From Ligustrum vulgare (lineage: Eukaryota; Streptophyta; Magnoliopsida; Lamiales; Oleaceae): a DNA stretch of 64,000 nt. The stretch is taken from the NCBI GenBank assembly GCA_963555705.1, contig OY743190.1:10763501-10827500 (forward strand), in the 5' to 3' direction. Position numbers and translations under genes: made by a program. Shown piece after piece: positions 57,533 to 64,000 of the stretch (position 1 is its first letter; every line of letters begins with the position of its first letter). The notes under the pieces were generated by a model. It was not told the origin of the DNA. It did not search any database and saw only the letters and a list, made by a program, of their open reading frames with translations.

Positions 57533-57985
57533 GATTCTTGTCCTGGAGTTAGTAGGAATGACATCACGTAAATTCTTCAGGAAGAACCTTGTGTAAGGAT
57601 TTTAATCAATCGTGTGGGCTTATATGTGAATTGTTGTATATTGAATAAAAGGTTATCAAATTTGGTTAAGCCCATTTAAAGTGATATAATAAGGATTTTA
57701 TATATATCGGGCTTTAATGCATCTAATTAAATGTATGGGCTTTTATGTGTAGATATCAGACCATTACCTATTGTGGAAATTACACCATCACCGGTATTTA
57801 AATTCCCAATTTCAAAAGTCATCTCTAACTATAATTTATACAATTATCAGGTAGTAATATAATTTTAATACTAATAATAATATTCACCCCAACCCCACTG
57901 CACACACACCCCACCTAACGCAATAGTGCAATAGAATCCCTAAATCATTTCTCATTCTCTTCTTTCTTCTATATCTATCATCTTC
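57530..57985. other. Spacer before a weak ORF
   Basis: No gene seen. Ends in a CACACCCCACC-rich stretch and CT-rich sequence like a 5' UTR. Confidence 0.45.
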
Positions 57986-58360
57986 ATGGGGACGAAAGGG
58001 TCGGTGCTCAGTGAAGAACGGAGAAGACAACGCGCGATGAAGAAGGGCAACGCATTGTGGCCGCGAAGCTTCTTCTTTGTGGCCGGTGCTGCATCTTCTT
58101 CGCACGACGGCGCCTCTGCTTCTTCGCGGCGACCAAGGTACTTTTATCATTTTAGCGATTCTACTTCGCAGTGGCCAATTGTGGCTCCAAATTCCCAGTG
58201 GTTTTTCAACGAATTTCGTGGATGCAGTGGCTTGAGTTTGTGGATGGGGTGGGGGATTGAGGTGGTGGTGCTTCGGTGGATGCGTGGTGCGGTGGGCCAG
58301 CGGTGGGGAGTGACGGTGCAGGTGATTTTCAGAAAGCTGATGAGGACCTCTTCGATTTAG
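57986..58360 (+). CDS. Hypothetical ORF, 124 aa, doubtful
   Basis: Starts MGTKGSVLSEERRRQRAMKK after a CT-rich leader. The first ~50 residues are basic and Ala/Ser-rich. A donor-like AAG/GTACTT at 58138 suggests only the first part would be coding. The remainder is GGTGG-rich simple sequence. No domain recognised. Confidence 0.25.
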   Translation: MGTKGSVLSEERRRQRAMKKGNALWPRSFFFVAGAASSSHDGASASSRRPRYFYHFSDSTSQWPIVAPNSQWFFNEFRGCSGLSLWMGWGIEVVVLRWMRGAVGQRWGVTVQVIFRKLMRTSSI

Positions 58361-58499
58361 ACTGTCTGTTTGTGAAAGTGTGTGGAATGGATCTGGGGAG
58401 CTCGATTAGCTTGGTTGAGTGTCTGAAATTGTGGTATTTGGCGCCGTTGTGGTGTGGGGTTGACGCTGGGGGTCTGTTTTGGTGGTGGCTATAGAAGTG

Positions 58500-58930
58500 A
58501 TCTCGCCACTACTAGGTGGAAGCATCGGCACCGCTGCTTCGATTTAGCAGCAGCGCCGCCGCTACCATCTAGCGGTGGTGCGGTTCACACCTAAGAGATG
58601 GCGATGGTTAGTTGTTTTACTGGTGGTTCTTACTGATTTTTTGGGTGGTGACGGTGACCATTGATTGGGCATTTGCGGTCACTGGTGGTTTCATGGTGTG
58701 TGATTGTGCTTGTGAATTGCGATCAGTAGTGGTTGTGTGGCTGTGTAACTGGTGGTGCAAAATCAATTTTGGGTGGTGATGGTGGTCACTGATTGAGCAT
58801 TTGCGGTCACTGGTGGTTCATGGTTGTATCATTGTGCTTGTGCATTGCAGTCACTGGTGGTTATGTGGCTGTGAAGTGTGGTCAGTAGTGGTTGTGTGAC
58901 GGTGTGCGAAGGAGGTGGTTATGTAGATGT
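58500..58930. repeat. GGTGGT/GTGG-rich low-complexity region
   Basis: Imperfect repeats of TTGCGGTCACTGGTGGTT (about 58673, 58802, 58847). No gene. Confidence 0.7.
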
Positions 58931-58934
58931 GCAG

Positions 58935-59710
58935 TGTGGTCACATGTCATAGGTCACACTGAGGTCACATATATGAATACGAGTCACAGGTCACATGTTC
59001 AGGTCACGGTTACATGTCATCGGTCAAGTCCCAAAAAGTCACATTTCACTCACAGGTCACGTGTCACAAATTGAAGCCACAGGTTACAGTTTCAGGTCAC
59101 ATGTTCAAACCATGTTTAAGTTACAACTCACATGTTACATATTCAAAATCACGGGTCACATCTCAAATATTCAAGTCACAAATATTCTTTAAGTAACAGG
59201 TCACACAGTGGGGTCACATGTTCAAATCCCAGGTCACATATCACATATTCAAGTCACAGGTCATATGGTCGAGTCACATGTTCAAATTGCAGGTCACATA
59301 CCACATATTCAAGTCACAGGTCACATATCACATTGTTCGGATCACATGTTCAAATCACCGGTCACATGTTATATATTCAAGTCACGGATCACATTTCACA
59401 TGTTCAAGTCATTGGTTACACTTTATACCTCAGGTCACATGTCATACTTTAAGGTCATGAATTCAAGCCACAGGTCACATATCACATTGTTCGGATCACA
59501 CGTTCAAATCATCGATCAAGTGTTACATATTCAAGTCACATTTCATTTGTTCAAGTCATGGATCACATGTCACATGTTCAAATCATTGGTCACAGTTTAT
59601 ACCTCAGGTCACATGTCGTACTTTGAGGTCACATGTCACAGTTCATACGTTTCAAGTCACAGTTACACAAGTCACTAGTTACATTACTTAGGTCACATAT
59701 CAATTTCAAC
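58935..59710. repeat. GGTCACA minisatellite, block 1
   Basis: Dense CAGGTCACATGTTCAAGTCA variants with a higher-order period of about 155-165 bases. All three forward frames stay open for long stretches because the motif lacks stops, which gives overlapping artefact ORFs. Confidence 0.92.
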
Positions 59711-59919
59711 AAGTCATAGTTCAAAGAAGTGTTGATGAACTGAAGCACATTATCCTGGGGCATCATTGTGCCATATTTTCTAGATTCTCTTTGTTGCAGA
59801 CTTCCATTGCTCCTGAACTGAGATTTCTGAGAATCTGAACAGTGCTCCCATTCCCTTTATATCCCAGCAATTTCCTGTAAGTTTAATTTCTGAGAATCTG
59901 AACAGTGCTCTCATTTTTA

Positions 59920-60155
59920 TTTTATTTTTGTGATGATGATGGTGTGGTGGTGGTGGTGCGCCGGAGATAGTGGTGTTTCTGGTGGCTGTGGTTGTGGTTG
60001 TGCATCGAAGTTTGTGAAGTTATGATGATGGTGAAGGTGATGGTGACAGTGGTGGTGCTGGTGATCGAAAATACGGTGGTGGTGGTGGTGGTTGGAGATG
60101 ATGATGGTGGTGATGGTCGGAGATGATGGTGGTGGTGACAGTGACGATGATGAGG
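59920..60155. repeat. GATGATGGTGGTGG simple repeat, block 1
   Basis: GGT/GAT-rich sequence. A similar block at about 60857-61050 is its duplicate. Confidence 0.85.
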
Positions 60156-60620
60156 TTCCACAGTTTATACCTCAGGTCACATGTTGTACATTGAGGTCAC
60201 ATATTCAAGCCACAGGTCGCATATCACATTGTTCGGATCACATGTTCAAATCCCCAGTCACATGTTATATATTCAAGTCACATGTCATTTGTTAAAGTCA
60301 CAAATCATATTTCACATGTTCAAGTCATTGGTCACATTTTATACCTCAGGTCACATGTCGTACTTTGAGGTCACATATTCAAGCCACAGGTCACATATCA
60401 CATTGTTCGGATCACATGTTCAAATCCCCAGTCACATGTTATATATTCAAGTCACATGTCATTTGTTAAAGTCACAAATCACATTTCACATGTTCAAGTC
60501 ATTAGTCACAGTTTATACCTCAGGTCACATGTCGTACTTTGAGGTCACATGTAACGGTTCATACGTTTCAAGTCACAGTGACACAGGTCACTAGTTACAT
60601 TACTTAGGTCACATATCAAT
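60156..60620. repeat. GGTCACA minisatellite, block 2
   Basis: Same units as block 1; the AAGCCACAGGTCACATATCAC unit at 59464 recurs at 60381, offset about 917. Confidence 0.92.
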
Positions 60621-60785
60621 TTCAACAAGTCACAATTCCAAAAAGTGTTGATGAACTGAGGCACTCTCCTTGTTGCAGACTTCCATTGCTCCTGAATTGA
60701 TATTTCTGAGAATCTGAACAGTGCTATCATTCCCTTCATATCCCAGCAATTTCCTGTAAGTTTAATTTTTGGGAATATGAACAAT

Positions 60786-60856
<71 letters not shown>
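60786..60856. repeat. (CT)n microsatellite, ~70 bp
   Basis: Pure CT repeats; the matching site in the other copy of the duplication (about 59908) has only GCTCTC. Confidence 0.98.
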
Positions 60857-60859
<3 letters not shown>

Positions 60860-61134
60860 TGACTGTGATGGTGTGGTGGTAGTGTGCTGGAGATGGTGGT
60901 GTTTCTGGTGGCTGTGGTTATGAATCGAGGTTTGTGAAGTTATGATGAAGGTGAAGGTGACGGTGTCAGTGGTGGTGCTACTGATCGAAAATACGGTGGT
61001 TGTGGTCAGAGATGGTGGTGGTGGTGGTGGTGGTCGGTGGTGTTTGGTGGTTGTGGTGGACGTGGAGGCGATCGTTTGGTGGTTGGTGATGGATGTAAAC
61101 GATGAAAAGGTTATGTAGAATATTTGAATTGGAT

Positions 61135-61335
61135 GGGGGCGGGTGGGGTGGGGTGGGGTGGTGATCGGAGATGTGGACGGCGGTGGTAGCAGCGGCGGCG
61201 GTGGTGGTGGGGGGGGTTGGTGGTGGTGACTAACGATGGTTGTCGTCTGCTTACGAAATATTTGAATTGAACAGGGTAGGATAAGGTAGGGTGAGGTGGG
61301 GGTGAGGTGGGGTGGGATGGGGGTGGGGTGGGTGG
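61135..61335 (+). repeat. G-run cluster with G-quadruplex potential
   Basis: GGGGGCGGGTGGGGTGGGG at 61135, GGGGGGGG near 61209 and GGTGGGGTGGGATGGGGGTG near 61299 give many G3+ runs with one- to two-base loops. Confidence 0.85.
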
Positions 61336-61341
61336 ATTTTT

Positions 61342-61730
61342 TGTAATATATTAATTATATTAATTAAGACCTGATTTATGCAATTTTAAACTTATTTCTT
61401 TATATTTGAAATTGTGTATTCCAAACACCTTGTTTGTGTATTGTTCCCTTACCTAATTCATGATGGGCCGGATTAGGTTAACTGACAATACAGTATATAA
61501 AGGCGGTTATGGTCCCTGAATCGTACGTACTGTTCATCCTTTTTGACATCCCATCATCAGAGAGAAAATAAGAACTGCGTATTGATTTGGAAGATCCAAA
61601 CACCGCAATCGATCATCGTGAACCATATCTGATTAAGGTACGCTTCCACTTCAATTATTTAATTCTTGATAATTCAGCATGATGATTTTAAATCATAGAT
61701 AAATAATTGTCTGTGATAAATTTTCTAACA
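61342..61730 (+). repeat. 5' LTR (left boundary uncertain)
   Basis: The right end is set by TAACA plus the primer site. The left end TGTAATATATT is the best TG after the G-rich block. CAGTATATAAAGG at about 61490 is the TATA box. Confidence 0.55.
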
Positions 61731-61732
61731 AG

Positions 61733-61744
61733 TGGTATCAGAGC
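61733..61744 (+). promoter_or_regulatory. Primer binding site
   Basis: TGGTATCAGAGC, tRNA-Met type, then CAATC. Confidence 0.9.
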
Positions 61745-62154
61745 CAATCTTCGTGTTTAATTATCAGATCAATTTGGAACGCATATATGTAAAACCTAAT
61801 TATGTATATGCGAAATTAAGGTTTCAAAGTTGAATTTTGTATATATAAAATCGGTTGAAATCAGATATTGATGCATATACATATCTGCCATTTTTTTTTC
61901 ATGAAATCAATTTTAGTGTATATCAAGTATATATCGTCGATTTAAAATCTAGGAATTTGCATCTGGTTTTTGATTTGGACGGTTGAATTTCGATATGGAC
62001 TTCTGTTGAAATTTGGGAATTTGTATATGGTTGAATACGTGGATTTATGTTAGGGTTCATTTTGGATGGTTGAAATCGGATTCTTGTATGTATACTGTAT
62101 GTATTTGGAATCTGGTTTGCGATGCATAATCTATTCGAATCCAGTGTTGTGGTT

Positions 62155-62345
62155 GAGGTTTGAACGGCTGACCATGGATTCAGCCGTCGTGGCACTTGCG
62201 ATTCGCGACAGTGCCGCACATTGGCTGCGCGCGGCACTGCACGAGCAGCGCCGGTTATGACGCTGCAGCGTTTGGGGTTCGCCGGTACTGGCGTGGGGTT
62301 CTCCAGTAGTGGAGCCGCATGATTTGGAGGCGGGGGCGGGATAAA
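62155..62345. other. GC-rich island in the leader
   Basis: GC content is far above the surroundings (GCGCGCGGCACTGC and similar). Short ORFs exist on both strands but none has a recognisable domain. Confidence 0.5.
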
Positions 62346-62479
62346 CCCTAGCTGTTGCAAAAATATGATTTTTTATGGCAGGGGGCTGTGCTGGAAATTT
62401 GAAATCTTCGAGGACTATTTTACAATTTTGGGTATTTTGTGTGATTTGCAACTATGGTCCTCCCTCTTTATTAAGAAAT

Positions 62480-63085
62480 TAAAGTTGAGCCCTTAAAGTT
62501 ATAAATCATTTAAGTCGGGATTTTTAAGTTTTGAATTTACAACTTCAGCCCCTGAAGTTATAAATTTATTTAAGTCAGGACCTCTCAAGTTATGGAATTT
62601 TATGATTCAACCCCTAAAGTTTGAAAATTTTATAATCCAGCCCCTAAGTTTGTGAATTTTCAAAATTGGTCCCTAAAGCTTGAAAATTCTCTAATTTGGT
62701 CCCTTAAAGTTTGAAAATTTTTATTTTCAGTTCCTTAAAGTTTGAAAATTTTCATTTTCAGTCACTAAAGTTTGAAAATTTTCATTTTCAGTCCCTAAAG
62801 TTTGAAAATTTTCTAATTCAGTCCCCTAAGGTTTGAAAGTTTTCTAATACAGCACCTAAAGTTCTGAAATTCTCTAATTTGGTCCATATAATTTGAAAAT
62901 TTTCATAAAATTTTCATTTTCAGTCCTTAAAGTTTTCAAATTGGGACCTAAAGTTTGGAATTTCTCTAAATTGGCCAATAAGGTTTTGGGAAAATTATAA
63001 TTTAAGTCCTTCAAGCTTAAAATTTTACATAATTGGCCACCTAAGGTTTAAGAATATTGCAATTGACTCTCTCAACTTAAGGATT
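62480..63085. repeat. ~34-bp minisatellite in the leader
   Basis: About 17 units of the form CCTAAAGTTTGAAAATTTTC followed by ATTTTCAGTC or a variant. Central copies are the most alike and outer ones are diverged, as in arrays growing from the middle. Confidence 0.93.
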
Positions 63086-63262
63086 GCTTTATTCTGAAGT
63101 TTTGAATTCTATAATTCAAATCCTAAAGTCAAATATAGATGCAAATCAGTGATTTCAGTTTCAAATCTTGGTACATCGAAATCTTTTGAGAGATATAATA
63201 TTCGAAAGTAAGTTAGCCAAAGCAACCTCTCTTGTTGATATTAATTAACTTTGAATATTAGA

Positions 63263-63655
63263 AGGTATTTGTGTGTGTTATTCATTGCGGATATTGATCG
63301 GCCCAAAGGAAGGTCAATATTTGGCTCGAATTTCACATGCACCTGTGGTGATAAACACGTGGCAATTATTTGGTTTAACGTGTGACTAATAAATCGGTCA
63401 AAAGAAAAGTTTATTGGTCAACATGTCTTATTGCCAGTGTTTGATCACTACACCAAGGAAAACTAGGTGTTTGTGTGTTATCTCATGCGGATATTGATCG
63501 GCCCAAAGGAAGGTCAATATTTGGCCCGAATTTCACATGAACTTGTGGTGATAAATACGTGACGGTTAATTGGTTTTACGTGTGATCAATAAATCGGTCC
63601 AAGTTTGTTGGTTGACATGTCTTACTGTCAGTGTTTGATCACTACACCAAGAGTA
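63263..63655. repeat. Two-copy ~200-bp tandem repeat in the leader
   Basis: CGGATATTGATCGGCCCAAA near 63289 and 63490, and TTTGATCACTACACCAAG near 63440 and 63634. Confidence 0.93.
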
Positions 63656-63905
63656 CCACTTACAAGTCAATATTTCTGTCCAAAGACTAAATATTGATGT
63701 TGTGCTAGGTATCTTGTGATGGGCCCTACCATTATTTGAAAGTATGATTTGCATAATAAGGTACTTATGTGAGCTATTTTGTTTGAGTGTTCTCTATCAG
63801 TTTCAAATTCTGCTAGTAGTATATCTACAAGCTCAAATTTAATCCCTGTATTTATGGAACAAACTTCAAAGATCAAAACAAGAACATTAACTTTTCGTTG
63901 GCTGC

Positions 63906-64000
63906 ATGGATCTAGACCGTGTACTAAGGATTGAGCAACCTGCTCTTCTTACGGATGAAAGTTCATCTAATCAAATGAGGAACTTTGAGAAGTGGGATTG
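63906..64000 (+). CDS. gag: gag start of the copia element, cut by the window
   Basis: Begins MDLDRVLRIEQPALLTDES and continues to FEKWD, the characteristic start of one copia gag group (DLDxALRxExP, then a YEKWERSN-type motif). Only 31 codons are visible. Confidence 0.7.
   Translation, partial: MDLDRVLRIEQPALLTDESSSNQMRNFEKWD

Larger units (their letters stand above)
59300..61050. repeat. ~917-bp offset tandem duplication
   Basis: GTGTTGATGAACTGA (59730 and 60646), CCCAGCAATTTCCTGTAAG (about 59862 and 60742) and ATCGAAAATACGGTGG (about 60065 and 60985) keep an offset near 916-920. The copy order includes minisatellite, unique link and GGT block. The two copies differ by the (CT)n expansion. 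Confidence 0.88.
61342..64000 (+). mobile_element. 5' part of a Ty1/copia element (continues past the window)
   Basis: An LTR end (TTCTAACA at 61730), a primer site two bases later and the start of a copia gag at 63906 define the element. The leader of about 2.2 kb is unusually long and full of repeats. The right part and the second LTR lie beyond 64000. Confidence 0.75.

Noticed and set aside
59132..60594. Overlapping repeat-peptide ORFs in three frames
   Set aside because: They follow from a stop-free minisatellite unit; no start context, splice or domain support.
62066..62451. ORFs over the GC-rich island
   Set aside because: Open on both strands because of base composition; no recognisable product, and located in a retrotransposon leader.
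1..64000. tRNA, rRNA or organelle-derived segments
   Set aside because: I looked for cloverleaf-like and rRNA-like stretches by eye and saw none; tRNA-like matches were only primer binding sites.

Overview
The window looks like AT-rich, transposon-dense nuclear DNA of a flowering plant, probably a eudicot. Evidence: intron-containing genes, tRNA-Met-type primer binding sites, several Ty1/copia lineages, a CACTA element, a Helitron and many MITEs. I could not settle the species. One ordinary cellular gene is clear: a HAPLESS 8-like gene with a UBZ4-type zinc finger, on the minus strand at about 24.7-31.1 kb. Its annotated frame stops early, and a family-like C-terminal tail continues in another frame. 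A second cellular exon (16521, plus strand) has an LTR retrotransposon inserted in its open frame, and an F-box-like exon at 55.2 kb carries a stop codon and a triplicated 3' end.

Layout. 1-6250: a young SIRE/Maximus-type copia derivative with nearly identical LTRs, a truncated gag and an unrelated antisense ORF in place of pol. 6540-13074: an Ale/Retrofit-type copia on the minus strand, TSD ATTAT, pol broken by frameshifts. 13531-14551: a putative MITE split by a 684-bp solo LTR. 15479-16182: a decayed hAT-like element. 16673-22882: a 6.2-kb LTR element with no coding capacity, inside the host exon. 23465-24162: a hAT-type MITE with TSD TGCATGCA. 24744-31150: the HAP8-like gene.

31571-40840: an old Ale-type copia whose 5' LTR is cut by a 4.0-kb Helitron (31632-35627). 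The Helitron carries exon fragments resembling PARC6/CDP1 (chloroplast division) and a CPL1-like dsRNA-binding domain. The copia interior has a 2-kb array of short palindromes. 40957-44384: a second SIRE-type element, TSD AATAT, deleted from protease into the 3' LTR. 45524-51140: a CACTA element, TSD AAA, with TNP2-type transposase remnants and an Ulp1/C48 protease-like gene. 52236-53541: a miniature LTR-element remnant.

53991-57322: three inverted-repeat MITEs around the F-box pseudogene, one an 801-bp hairpin with mirror-image arms. 57454-61340: microsatellites, a GGTCACA minisatellite, a ~917-bp offset duplication and G-quadruplex-like runs. 61342-64000: 5' part of another copia element (LTR end, PBS, 2.2-kb repeat-filled leader, start of gag), running off the window.

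Most of the DNA is layered transposon insertion. The strongest novelties are the Helitron with two gene fragments nested in an LTR, the retroelement carrying an antisense exon-like ORF, and the recurrence of short GC-rich palindrome arrays just upstream of the TATA box in three different LTR types.
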